Below, in pieces: positions 1 through 8,072 of a stretch of 64,000 nucleotides of DNA (within the stretch, counting starts at the first letter, position 1; every line of letters starts with the position of its first letter). A program made the position numbers and the translations under genes. The stretch covers positions 20,030 through 84,029 of the forward strand of contig DASTQA010000022.1 in assembly GCA_035762005.1 (NCBI GenBank), read 5' to 3'. Under the pieces are notes generated by a model. It was not told where the DNA came from. It worked only from the letters and a program-made list of their open reading frames with translations, and did not search any database. Origin of the DNA: JAIBJN01 sp035762005. Lineage in GTDB: Bacteria > Actinomycetota > Thermoleophilia > Gaiellales > Gaiellaceae.

Positions 1-22
1 GGTTCGAATCCCGCTGGCTCCA
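1..22 (+). tRNA. tRNA 3' end (partial, identity unknown)
   Basis: The window opens inside a tRNA T arm: the T loop TTCGAAT is at 3-9, the 3' side of the T stem (CCCGC) at 10-14, the acceptor 3' strand TGGCTCC at 15-21 and discriminator A at 22. No CCA follows, so the tail would be added by nucleotidyltransferase. The acceptor implies a 5' end GGAGCCA or a wobble variant. The anticodon lies outside the window, so the amino acid cannot be assigned. Confidence 0.75.
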
Positions 23-173
23 TAGCGTCCGAACGCCGCTCGGCCGCGCCCGGCCGCGGCGGGGGAGGCGAGATGCAGGCCCGACGCGCGCTCTCTCCCG
101 CTCGCGTCGGCCGAGCGCGGAGTACCCTCGGCGCCGCACGGGGCGGAATCCGGCCCCGGGAGAGGAGGAGTCG

Positions 174-1071
174 GTGCACGTCGAGGTGAACGGGAGACGC
201 CTGTGGTTCGACGTCGAGGGCGCCGCGCTCGTGCGGCACGGCGCGACGATGCGCGAGCGGCCCACGGTCGTGCTCCTGCACGGCGGGCCCGGGAGCTTCG
301 ACCACTCGTGCTTCAAGCCCGACTTCGCACGCCTCTCGGACGTGGCGCAGGTCGTCTATCTCGACCTGCCCGGACACGGCCGCTCGGACTGGGGCGACGC
401 GGCGGGCCTGGGGCTTCGAGACGTGCGCCGACCTCGTTCGCGACTTCTGCGGCGTCCTCGGCATCGCCAGGCCGGTCGTCTACGGACACTCCCTCGGCGG
501 CTTCGTCGCCATGGTCTACGGGGCCCGCCATCCGGCCACGCCGCGGCGCTCGTCCTCCAGTCGACGACCGCCCGGTTCGACGTCGGCCGGCTCGTCGAGG
601 AGTTCCGCCGGGCCGGGGGCGACGAGGGTCGCCGCGATCGCGGAGCGCGTCTACGGCGGCGAGAGCCGGTCGGTGTCCCCGGAGGAGTGGGCCCGCTGCT
701 GGCGGCTCTTCGGTCCCCGCGTCCCCGGCGAGCGGGAGAAGGCCCGAACGGTCGTCAACGTCGAGTTGCACGCGCCCGGCCTCGAGCTCATGCGCGGGTT
801 CGACGCCCTCGAGCTGCTCGCCCTCGTCGACTGTCCGACGCTCGTCTGCGCGGGCGAGCTCGACCCCGCCACCCCGGTTGCCGCCGCCCGCGAGATCGCC
901 GCTGCCCTCCCCGCAGGACGCGCGCGGCTCGAGATCGTCGAGGGGGCGGGCCACTTCCCGTGGCTGGACGTGCCGGATCGCTACTGGCCGCTGCTCTCCG
1001 AGTTCGTGACAACGACGGGCGCGGGAGCCGGGGAGCGCGGCTCTGGCCCGGGTGTTACCCCGGGCTCCTGA
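174..1071 (+). pseudogene. Alpha/beta hydrolase (proline iminopeptidase-like), broken by three frameshifts
   Basis: The reading frame is interrupted three times but every family landmark is present. From GTG 174 (purine-rich Shine-Dalgarno at 160-170) the protein carries the oxyanion-hole motif HGGPGS. The frame changes near 411-415. The next segment holds the nucleophile elbow GHSLGG. The frame changes back near 533-536 (..LVLQSTTARFD..) and again near 626-628, and the last segment contains the acid loop GELDP and the catalytic-histidine loop GAGHFPWLD before the stop at 1069-1071. Restoring the frames gives about 299 residues, normal for single-domain alpha/beta hydrolases. Each shift is one base and the first and third lie in G runs. 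Either this is a young pseudogene or the sequence has indel errors. The exact substrate cannot be predicted. LtrA converges on it from the right. Confidence 0.75.
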
Positions 1072-1116
1072 ACCGCGTCGCTGCGGTTCCGGGCGCGCGG
1101 GGCGGCGGGCGAGTCT

Positions 1117-2286
1117 TCAGCCGGCCGTCCTGATGCTCGCCCTCGCCTCGCGGAAGCGGACGGTTTCGTACGTGATGAGGGCGGCGCAGACGGCCGTCAC
1201 GAGCGCGAGCGCGGCGAGCGCGTCCACCCGCGTCGCGACCGGGACGAGCGCGAGGATGACGAGGGCGGCGAGGATCCGGCGGCTGTTCACCGTGCCGACG
1301 TTGCGGAGGCGAATCGCGTCGTGGGCGAGGAGGAAGACGGCGACCCCGCCGCAGAGCGCGAACGCGGGAACCGTCTCGAGCGGCTCGTCGAGGTGCCCGA
1401 GCACCTTCTTCGCCCCGAGGGCGACGAGCACGATCCCGGCGAACATCGGCAGGTGCAGGTAGCTGAAGGCGTCGCGGGCGAGGCGGGCGCGATCGTGGCC
1501 TCGGGCCTCCACGAGCTTCCGTCGTGCCACGCGCGCGACGACGTCGAAGTACGCCCACCAAAGCGACGAGGCGAGGGCGACCCCGAGGAGCGCCGAGAGG
1601 ACGACCGAGGCCGACAGCTCGATGCCGGCGGCGCCGATCCCGATCGCGACGATCGACTCCCCGAGCGCGATGATGACGACGAGGCCGTAGCGCTCGGCGA
1701 AGTGGTCCGCGGACACCGAGAACCCGCGGACGCCGAACACGTATGGGCCGGAGTAGTCGATCGCGAGCGCGACGACCCAGACGGCGATCTGGGCTCCGCC
1801 GTCGAGGAAGCCCGCGACGACGAGGAGCACCGGCGCCGGGACGGCCGTGCGCGCGAGTCGCACCGCCGCCTCGTGGACGTCCATGTTCGGGGTCGCCTCG
1901 GAGAAGAGGACGATGTGCAGCAGACGGACGACGAGGTACGCGACCCCGAAGAGGACGCCGTCGTCGCCGAACGCGTGCGGGACGGCCAGGGCTGCGACGA
2001 ACATCGCGCCCATCGCCCCGAGCACGGCCAGCCGAGACGAGCCCTCCTCGGGGTCGATCTCGTTCGTGAGCCAGGCGTAGGCGCCCCAGGTCCACCAGAG
2101 GGCCGCGAGCACGAGGAGGCCGCGGCCGAGGCCCGCCCAGGTCGGATCCTCCGACATGAGCCCCGTCACCTGCGTGAGCGCGAACACGAAGACGAGGTCG
2201 AAGAAGAGCTCGAGCGGTGTGACCGCACGCTCCACGCCCTCCCCCTCCGTGCGGGCGTTCGGGTCAGCCGCCATGCCTGCAATCAT
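1117..2286 (-). CDS. Low temperature requirement protein A (LtrA) family membrane protein
   Basis: A 389-residue multipass membrane protein with about ten or eleven hydrophobic helices. The start of the mature region carries the family hallmark TPLELFFDLVFVFALTQVT (residues 23-41), and further family blocks include HIVLFSEATPN and FAERYGLVVIIALGESIVAIG. LtrA proteins (COG4292) were named from a Listeria mutant that failed to grow at low temperature; no biochemical function is established. Two in-frame ATG codons (2286 and 2274) compete as the start; the upstream GGAAG is weak, so the choice is uncertain. The gene is single, convergent with the broken hydrolase and divergent from the small membrane-protein gene at 2424. 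Confidence 0.9.
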   Translation of the reverse strand: MIAGMAADPNARTEGEGVERAVTPLELFFDLVFVFALTQVTGLMSEDPTWAGLGRGLLVLAALWWTWGAYAWLTNEIDPEEGSSRLAVLGAMGAMFVAALAVPHAFGDDGVLFGVAYLVVRLLHIVLFSEATPNMDVHEAAVRLARTAVPAPVLLVVAGFLDGGAQIAVWVVALAIDYSGPYVFGVRGFSVSADHFAERYGLVVIIALGESIVAIGIGAAGIELSASVVLSALLGVALASSLWWAYFDVVARVARRKLVEARGHDRARLARDAFSYLHLPMFAGIVLVALGAKKVLGHLDEPLETVPAFALCGGVAVFLLAHDAIRLRNVGTVNSRRILAALVILALVPVATRVDALAALALVTAVCAALITYETVRFREARASIRTAG

Positions 2287-2423
2287 CGCAGCCGACTTCC
2301 AGCGTGCGGGAAAACCGCAGAGGCGCTGAGGGCGGGCCGCAGGGAGGTTCGGTACGCGCCCGGATGGAGGAGCCGCCTCACTCGGCCAACCTCCGACAAG
2401 GCACCGAGCACAAGGAGAGAGGA

Positions 2424-3053
2424 ATGTCGACCAAGAGAAGGCTGCTGGAGTGGGGAGGGGTGCTCTCGGGCGTCCTCCTGATCGCGTTCGGGATCGGAGC
2501 GCTCGTCATGAGCATGGACGCGAGGAACACCGCGCGCGACGAGCTCGCGCGGGAGAACATCGTCGGCTCGGAGGACATGAACCCCGCCGACACGGAGGCG
2601 GCGCTGGCGGAGGCCCAGCTCACGAACGTCCCGATTCCCGACTGCGACGTCGCCGAGGAGGAGATCAACACGGGCGACGAGGCGCGCTGCTTCGCGCAGT
2701 ACATGCGCGTCCACGCGCTCGAGGGCTCCGGTGGCCTCACCTACGCGGAGATGGGGCGCTTCCTCGCCGCCGACGACCCGGAGAACCCGGCGGGGACGAG
2801 CGACGAGGAGGCCGCGCTCACCGACGAGGAAGGGAACCCCGTTGCCAACGCCAACCGGAACACGTGGGTGACGGCGACGGCGCTCTCGACCGCCCTGAAC
2901 GTCTCCTACATGGCCGAGCGGCTCGCGCTCTTCGGCATCGTCGTCGGCGTCGCGCTGCTGCTCACCGGCATCGGCTTCATCATCCTCGCGCTCGGTGGCG
3001 CCCTGAGGGCGCGCGCCGGGACGGAGACGGCCGTCTCGCGTCCGGTGGCCTGA
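2424..3053 (+). CDS. Hypothetical two-helix membrane protein
   Basis: I do not recognise a family. The 209-residue product has one hydrophobic helix near residues 10-30, a long acidic soluble segment of about 130 residues, and a second helix near residues 170-193 followed by a short basic tail. This topology places the acidic middle part outside the cell with both ends inside. Two cysteines 15 residues apart (around 74 and 89) in the outside part could form a disulfide. ATG 2424 is chosen because AAGGAGAGAGGA lies just upstream; an upstream in-frame start at 2304 would add 40 residues without membrane or domain character. A strong 14-bp hairpin follows the stop. Confidence 0.8.
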   Translation: MSTKRRLLEWGGVLSGVLLIAFGIGALVMSMDARNTARDELARENIVGSEDMNPADTEAALAEAQLTNVPIPDCDVAEEEINTGDEARCFAQYMRVHALEGSGGLTYAEMGRFLAADDPENPAGTSDEEAALTDEEGNPVANANRNTWVTATALSTALNVSYMAERLALFGIVVGVALLLTGIGFIILALGGALRARAGTETAVSRPVA

Positions 3054-3085
3054 CCGAACAGGCGCCCAGGGACGCCTGCCTGCCA

Positions 3086-3117
3086 GCGAGAGGCCCGGCG
3101 ACGGCCGGGCCTCTCGC
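3086..3117. terminator. GC-rich hairpin between convergent genes
   Basis: A perfect 14-bp stem (3086-3099 with 3104-3117) closes a GACG loop between the stop at 3053 (+) and the stop at 3121 (-). No T tract follows on either strand, so it is not a textbook intrinsic terminator, but the position and symmetry suit bidirectional 3'-end formation. Confidence 0.6.
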
Positions 3118-3120
3118 GTC

Positions 3121-3963
3121 TCACCGGTCCGAGCGCAGGCGCAGCTGCTCGAGAACGACCGGGTCGACGCGCTCGGCGCCGCGCACGCGCTCCTCGAAGT
3201 TCTCCGTCCCCGCCCAGGCCTCGAGCGCCGCGCGGAGGTCGTCGTGCGCGTAGCCCAGCGCCGCGAGACGCTCGCGAAGCTCGCCCGCGAGCGCCGCGTC
3301 CACCGGGAGCCACTCCTCCTCCGGCGTCTGCCCGAAGAGGAGGTCGTGGAGGCCGTAGAGCCGCTCGAGCTCGGCGACCGGCCGGGGGTGGTCGTCGACG
3401 CGCAGGTCGACCGCGACGTCGCTCGTCCCGCCGTAGCCGCCTTCCCTGCGCACGACGACGAGGGCCGCGGACTGCTGACCGCGCCGGTCGCCGCCCGCGG
3501 CCTGGGCCGCCGCCAGGCAGGCGAGGAGCCTCGGGGCGAGCGGCTCGCCGCCGCCCGCCGTGAAGGTCTCGGCGAGCGCGTCGACCGTCGCGCCCGAGAC
3601 GAGGATGTTCCCCTGGGCGGCGAAGCCGGGCCCCGTGCGCCCGCCCGCCCACTCGAGGCAGGCCCGGCCGGTGTAGGACGCCGCGCCGCCGCTGCGGTCG
3701 ACGACGCCGACCTGGCGCTGGTCGCGCCCGTCGTCTGCCTCGACGAGGCGGCCGACGACGGCCTCGGCCGGGAGCCCGTCCCGCAGGAGCGCGAGGCCGT
3801 CCGCCCGGTAGGCGAGGTTCGCCCACGCCTGCGTCGCGACCGCGCCGACCTCCGCCTCGGCTGCGGGGACCGCCGCGCCGACGGCGAGGAACTTCGACTG
3901 GACGGCGACCCCCCACTCGCGCCGCTCGAGGTCGCAGGCGGCGATCGAGTAGGTGGCGACCAC
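3121..3963 (-). CDS. DUF1028 family protein (COG3342, Ntn-hydrolase-like)
   Basis: A 280-residue protein whose first 200 residues match the DUF1028 family. TYSIAACD (residues 4-11) starts the first strand, and GVAVQSKFLAVGAAVP and ATQAWANLAYR follow. The family is placed in the Ntn-hydrolase superfamily by fold, but its substrate is unknown. The last 70 residues form a helical extension seen in longer members (compare ELRERLAALGY), resembling small peptidoglycan-binding-type modules; that resemblance is only suggestive. The start GTG/ATG region lies 27 bp after the stop of the zinc-ribbon gene on the same strand, so the two are probably cotranscribed. Confidence 0.85.
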   Translation of the reverse strand: MVATYSIAACDLERREWGVAVQSKFLAVGAAVPAAEAEVGAVATQAWANLAYRADGLALLRDGLPAEAVVGRLVEADDGRDQRQVGVVDRSGGAASYTGRACLEWAGGRTGPGFAAQGNILVSGATVDALAETFTAGGGEPLAPRLLACLAAAQAAGGDRRGQQSAALVVVRREGGYGGTSDVAVDLRVDDHPRPVAELERLYGLHDLLFGQTPEEEWLPVDAALAGELRERLAALGYAHDDLRAALEAWAGTENFEERVRGAERVDPVVLEQLRLRSDR

Positions 3964-3990
3964 CCGGCGATTCTGCCAGGCGACGCGCCG

Positions 3991-4224
3991 CTACACGCGA
4001 TCCTGGAGCCCGGTCACGCCGGCGGTCTCGGCGCAGTGCGCGCAGCAGAAGATCTGCCCGTCCGCCTCGACGCCGTGGCCGATCACGCGGCACCCGCAAT
4101 GGGGACACGTGGGCGCGAGCGCGTGGATCGCGCACTCGAAGCTGTCGAAGGTGCGCGTCTCGCCGCCCATCGTCACGTCGAAGCTCTTGTCGTACTCGTT
4201 GCCGCAGACGTCGCAGGTCGCCAT
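3991..4224 (-). CDS. Small cysteine-rich zinc-ribbon protein
   Basis: A 77-residue soluble protein with nine cysteines: C4/C7 in an N-terminal CDVC knuckle, C31, C40/C43/C45 in CPHCGC, and C60/C61/C64 in CCAHC, plus several histidines. This spacing fits one or two structural zinc sites, of the type seen in TRASH/metallothionein-like small proteins common in actinobacteria. No enzymatic domain is present. ATG 4224 is preceded on its strand by AAAGGA at good spacing. It is the first gene of a two-gene unit with the DUF1028 protein. The role is unknown; a metal chaperone or adaptor is possible but unproven. Confidence 0.8.
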   Translation of the reverse strand: MATCDVCGNEYDKSFDVTMGGETRTFDSFECAIHALAPTCPHCGCRVIGHGVEADGQIFCCAHCAETAGVTGLQDRV

Positions 4225-4300
4225 CGGATTCCTTTCGTCGCTGTCGCGTTCGCTCTACCCCCGTTGCCCGGGCCGCTACCGCGGCGGACCCGACGCGCGC

Positions 4301-4384
4301 TAGACTTCGAGGCGGAATGGCAGCCGCCCTTACCTAGCCCCGGGAGAGCCTCAGGCGACCGCGGTCGCCCGACTCTCCCCAGCG
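4301..4384 (+). promoter_or_regulatory. Predicted leuS leader: -10 box, short leader ORF and first hairpin
   Basis: TAGACT at 4301-4306 resembles the -10 hexamer used elsewhere in this window. A six-codon ORF follows from ATG 4317 (Met-Ala-Ala-Ala-Leu-Thr, stop TAG 4335-4337); its leucine codon is CTT, which looks uncommon among the leucine codons here. Next comes a hairpin whose outer arms are GGGAGAG 4342-4348 and CTCTCCC 4373-4379 and whose inner arms are GGCGACC 4354-4360 and GGTCGCC 4363-4369. A terminator follows at 4385-4406, just before leuS. This order (promoter, leader peptide with a cognate codon, hairpin, terminator, synthetase gene) fits transcription attenuation. Confidence 0.5.
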
Positions 4385-4406
4385 CCTCTCGAAAGAGAGG
4401 TTTTTT
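4385..4406 (+). terminator. Intrinsic terminator immediately upstream of leuS (attenuator)
   Basis: CCTCTC 4385-4390, a GAAA tetraloop 4391-4394 and GAGAGG 4395-4400 form a 6-bp hairpin followed by six T residues (4401-4406). The sequence terminates only on the + strand. The two preceding genes are on the opposite strand, so no gene ends here; the terminator must act on a leader transcript that begins shortly upstream and would run into leuS. Confidence 0.8.
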
Positions 4407-4421
4407 GTGTCCGGAGCGGAC

Positions 4422-6878
4422 GTGAGCGAGCGATACGACCCGAAGACGATCGAGCCGAAGTGGCAGGAGGTCTGGGCGCGCGAGCGCGCCTTCGCCGTGC
4501 CGAACCCGGTCGCGCCCGGCGAGGAGGACGTCGGGCACACGTACGTCCTCGAGATGCTCCCGTACCCGTCCGGGGAGCTCCACATGGGGCACGTGAAGAA
4601 CTACACGCTCGGCGACGTCATCGCCCACGTGCGCCGGCGCAGCGGCTTCCGCGTGCTGCGGCCGATGGGCTACGACGCCTTCGGCCTCCCGGCCGAGAAC
4701 GCCGCCATCAGGGAGGGTGGGCACCCGCGTCTCGTCACCGAGCGGAACATCGCCGCCATCAGGGAGCAGATGCACCGCATGGGCTGGGCGATCGACTGGG
4801 ACCGGGAGGTCTCGACCCACGAGCCGGAGTACTACCGCTGGACGCAGTGGCTCTTCCTGAAGCTCTTCGGCGAGGGCCTCGCGTACCGGAAGGAGGCCGG
4901 GGTCAACTGGTGCCCCGTCGACCAGACAGTGCTCGCGAACGAGCAGGTGATCGACGGCCACTGCGAGCGCTGCGGCGCCGAGGTCGAGCGGAAGAGCCTC
5001 GAGCAGTGGTTCTTCCGCATCACCGCCTACGCCGACCGGCTGCTCGAAGAGATGGACCTGCTCGAGTCGTGGCCCGAGCGCGTCCTCACCATGCAGCGCA
5101 ACTGGATCGGCCGCTCGGAGGGCGCCGAGGTCGTCTTCCACATCGAGGAGACCGAGGTCGACCTGCCCGTCTTCACGACCCGGCCGGACACCCTCTTCGG
5201 CGCGACCTTCTTCGTGCTCGCGCCCGAGCACCCGCTCGTCCCGAGCCTCGTCGCGGGCACGCCGCACGAGGACGAGGTCCTCGAGTACGTCCGCCACGCG
5301 GCCCTCCGGCCCGCCGCCGAGCGCGCCGATCCGGAGAAGGAGAAGACGGGCGTCTTCACGGGCCGCTTCGTCACGAACCCCGTCAACGAGGAGCGGCTGC
5401 CGATCTGGGTCTCGGACTACGTGCTCATGGAGTACGGCACCGGCGCGATCATGGCCGTGCCCGCCCACGACGAGCGCGACTTCGAGTTTGCCACCCGCTT
5501 CGAGCTGCCGGTCCGGGTCGTCGTCGTCCCCGCTGGGGGCGAGCCGGACGAGGGAGCCGCCTTCGTCGGCCACTCGGAGGACGAGCGCCTCGTCGACTCG
5601 GCGCAGTTCTCGGGCACGTCGAGCGCCGAGGCGAAGCCGGCGATCGTCGAGTGGCTCGAGGGGCGCGGCCTCGGCCGGCCGGCGGTGAGCTTCCGCCTGC
5701 GCGACTGGCTGCTCTCCCGCCAGCGCTACTGGGGCTGCCCGATCCCGATCGTCTACTGCGACCGCTGCGGCGTCGTCCCGGTGCCCGAGGAGGACCTGCC
5801 CGTGCTCCTGCCCGAGGTGGAGGAGTACGTGCCCAAGGGGCGCTCGCCGCTCGCCGCGGCGGAGGACTGGGTGCGAGCGGCGTGCCCCCGCTGCGGCGGC
5901 GAGGCGCGCCGCGAGACGGACACGATGGACACGTTCGTCGACTCGTCCTGGTACTTCATCCGCTACACGGACCCGCACAACGACCGCGCGCCGTGGGATC
6001 CGCGGATCGCGGACTACTGGCTGCCGGTCAACCAGTACATCGGCGGCGTCGAGCATGCGATCCTCCACCTGCTCTACGCCCGCTTCTTCGTGAAGGTCCT
6101 GAACGACGTCGGGCTGCTCGGCTTCCGCGAGCCGTTCCTGCGGCTCTTCACGCAGGGGATGATCCACTACCTGGGCGCCAAGATGGCGAAGTCGAAGGGC
6201 AACGTCATCTCGCCGGACGAGATCGTCGCCCGGCACGGGGCGGACGCCGTTCGCCTCTACATCCTCTTCATCGGGCCCGCGGACGAGGACATCGAGTGGC
6301 AGGACCGCGGCATCGAGGGCATGTCCCGCTTCCTGGGCCGCCTCTGGCGGCTCGGGCTCGAGGTCGCCGGGCGCGGCGCGGTCGCGCACCCGGACGACGC
6401 GCCGCTCGTGCGGCGGGCCCACGAGACGATCGCGCGCGTGACCGACGACATCGGCCGCCGCTTCCAGTTCAACACGCCCATCGCGGCCATCAGCGAGCTC
6501 GTGAACGACGTCTACCGGGCGAAGGACGATCCGGAGCGGGCGGGGGAGGTGCGGCTCGCGACCGAGACCGCAGTGAGCCTCGTCCAGCCCTACGCGCCGC
6601 ACGTCGCCGAGGAGCTCTGGGAGCGCCTGGGCCACGAGCGGCTGTGGACGCAGCCCTGGCCGGAGGCCGACCCGGCGCTCCTCGAGCACGAGACCTTCGA
6701 GCTCGTCGTGCAGGTGAACGGCAGAGTCCGCGACCGGGTCGAGGTGCCGGTGGGCATGCCGGAGGCCGAGCTCGTCGCCCGCGCGAAGGAGCTGCCGCGC
6801 GTCCGCTCGCACCTGGACGGGAAGGAGATCCGCAAGGAGATCGTCGTCCCCGGGAAGCTCGTGAACCTCGTCGTCTGA
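4422..6878 (+). CDS. leuS: Leucyl-tRNA synthetase
   Basis: An 818-residue class I aminoacyl-tRNA synthetase that charges tRNA-Leu with leucine in the cytosol. The HIGH-type signature appears as HMGH at residues 54-57, preceded by the LeuRS-specific MLPYPSGELHMGH block. The CP1 editing domain has the threonine-rich TTRPDTLFGA motif, and the KMSKS loop reads KMAKSKGN near residue 588. The anticodon-binding and C-terminal domains are complete, ending EIVVPGKLVNLVV. GTG 4422 is preferred because it follows GGAGCGGA; an in-frame GTG at 4407 abuts the terminator T tract and would lack a ribosome site. Expression is probably controlled by the attenuator directly upstream. Confidence 0.97.
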   Translation: MSERYDPKTIEPKWQEVWARERAFAVPNPVAPGEEDVGHTYVLEMLPYPSGELHMGHVKNYTLGDVIAHVRRRSGFRVLRPMGYDAFGLPAENAAIREGGHPRLVTERNIAAIREQMHRMGWAIDWDREVSTHEPEYYRWTQWLFLKLFGEGLAYRKEAGVNWCPVDQTVLANEQVIDGHCERCGAEVERKSLEQWFFRITAYADRLLEEMDLLESWPERVLTMQRNWIGRSEGAEVVFHIEETEVDLPVFTTRPDTLFGATFFVLAPEHPLVPSLVAGTPHEDEVLEYVRHAALRPAAERADPEKEKTGVFTGRFVTNPVNEERLPIWVSDYVLMEYGTGAIMAVPAHDERDFEFATRFELPVRVVVVPAGGEPDEGAAFVGHSEDERLVDSAQFSGTSSAEAKPAIVEWLEGRGLGRPAVSFRLRDWLLSRQRYWGCPIPIVYCDRCGVVPVPEEDLPVLLPEVEEYVPKGRSPLAAAEDWVRAACPRCGGEARRETDTMDTFVDSSWYFIRYTDPHNDRAPWDPRIADYWLPVNQYIGGVEHAILHLLYARFFVKVLNDVGLLGFREPFLRLFTQGMIHYLGAKMAKSKGNVISPDEIVARHGADAVRLYILFIGPADEDIEWQDRGIEGMSRFLGRLWRLGLEVAGRGAVAHPDDAPLVRRAHETIARVTDDIGRRFQFNTPIAAISELVNDVYRAKDDPERAGEVRLATETAVSLVQPYAPHVAEELWERLGHERLWTQPWPEADPALLEHETFELVVQVNGRVRDRVEVPVGMPEAELVARAKELPRVRSHLDGKEIRKEIVVPGKLVNLVV

Positions 6879-6926
6879 GCCGGGCCCGGCCGGGACCAGG
6901 GGCGGCGTGCCCACGGCGGCGTTCCG

Positions 6927-6932
6927 TAGGCT
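6927..6932 (+). promoter_or_regulatory. -10 box TAGGCT (leaderless promoter)
   Basis: TAGGCT ends 6 nt before GTG 6939, so transcription should begin at or next to the start codon. AGGAGG directly touches the GTG and is too close to act as a Shine-Dalgarno site for it. Confidence 0.55.
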
Positions 6933-6938
6933 CAGGAG

Positions 6939-8072
6939 GTGAACGCCGCCGACGTCCTCCTCCTCCTCGCCGTGGCGGGCTTCTCGGTGCTCGGCGCGAG
7001 CCGGGGGCTCGCGGCGCAGGCGCTCTCGCTCGGAGGGCTCGCGGTCGGCGCCGTCGTCGGCTCGCTCCTCGCCCCGCACCTCTTCCCCGACAACTCGGCG
7101 TGGCTCCCGATCGCCGGGCTCGTCGGCGCGCTCGCGGGCGCGTTCTTCCTCGGGACGCTCGCCTCGGCGCTCGGCCGGCCGGCGCGGCTCTTCCTCGCCG
7201 CCCGCCCGGCGCTCGCGGTGGTCGACCGCGTCGGAGGCATCCTGCTCGGGGGGCTGATCGCGCTCGCGGTCGGCTGGCTCGTCGCCGTCGTCGCCCTCAA
7301 CCAGCCCGCGCTCGGCCTGCGCGCCGAGGTCCGCAGCTCCGTCCTCCTGCCGCGCCTCCTCCGCGCCGTGCCGCCGGAGGCGGTCCTCCAGGCGCTCAAC
7401 CGCTTCGACCCGCTCCCGCTCCTTCCCGGGCTCGAGCAGCCGCTTCCGCCGCCCGACCCGAGCGTCCTCCGCAGCCCCGGCGCGCGGGCCGCCGCCGCCG
7501 CCGTCGTCAAGATCGAGGGGACCGCGTGCGGCCTCGGCACGCAGGGCTCCGGCTGGATCGTGCGGCGCGGCCTCGTCGCCACGAACGCGCACGTGGTCGC
7601 GGGCCACGGGAGCACGGAGGTCCTCGTCGGCAACGGCCAGACGCTCTCCGCCCGGACCGTCTACGTCGACGCGACGAACGACATCGCGCTCCTCGAGGTC
7701 GACCAGCTCGCGGTCGCGCCGCTCCCGACGGCCGCCGCGGCCGACCTGCCGCAGTCGGTCGCGCTCCTCGGCTACCCGCGCGACGGGCCCCTGACGGCGA
7801 CGGCCGGGACGGCCGGGGACTCGCGGACCGTGCTCTCGCCGGACGCCTACGGGCGGCGCGTGCAAGCGCGGGTCGTCGTGCCCCTGCGGGGCCGCGTCCA
7901 GCCCGGCGAGAGCGGCGGCCCGGTCGTCAACCGTCGCGGTCGCGTCGTGGCGATGATCTTCGCGGGCACGAGGGAGGGTCGTGGCGGCTACGCCGTGCCG
8001 GTCGACCTCGTCCTCCACGCCGCCGGGGAGCGACTCCGGCCCGTCTCGCCGGGCCCCTGCATCGTCGGCTAG
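6939..8072 (+). CDS. CvpA-domain membrane serine protease (MarP-like)
   Basis: A 377-residue protein with four hydrophobic helices in the first 120 residues (CvpA/colicin V production-type domain) and a trypsin-fold domain from about residue 185. The catalytic triad is visible: His218 in TNAHVVAG, Asp248 in NDIALLEV and Ser325 in PGESGGPVV. This architecture matches MarP of Mycobacterium tuberculosis (Rv3671c), a membrane-bound periplasmic protease needed for acid and oxidative stress survival. By analogy the protease domain faces the cell-wall side and a pair of cysteines (TACGLG and the C-terminal GPCIVG) may form a stabilising disulfide. Its TAG stop shares a CTAG palindrome with the stop of the convergent DUF2254 gene. 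Confidence 0.9.
   Translation: MNAADVLLLLAVAGFSVLGASRGLAAQALSLGGLAVGAVVGSLLAPHLFPDNSAWLPIAGLVGALAGAFFLGTLASALGRPARLFLAARPALAVVDRVGGILLGGLIALAVGWLVAVVALNQPALGLRAEVRSSVLLPRLLRAVPPEAVLQALNRFDPLPLLPGLEQPLPPPDPSVLRSPGARAAAAAVVKIEGTACGLGTQGSGWIVRRGLVATNAHVVAGHGSTEVLVGNGQTLSARTVYVDATNDIALLEVDQLAVAPLPTAAAADLPQSVALLGYPRDGPLTATAGTAGDSRTVLSPDAYGRRVQARVVVPLRGRVQPGESGGPVVNRRGRVVAMIFAGTREGRGGYAVPVDLVLHAAGERLRPVSPGPCIVG

Noticed and set aside
4301..4406. T-box riboswitch before leuS
   Set aside because: There is a short ACCGCGG resemblance, but the leader is too short for stem I and there is no TGGN bulge sequence, so a leader-peptide or other attenuator is a better reading.
4173..8018. A 1,281-codon open frame on the - strand
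   Set aside because: It is the antisense shadow of leuS and the protease gene, with Arg/Asp/Val-rich composition and no motif.
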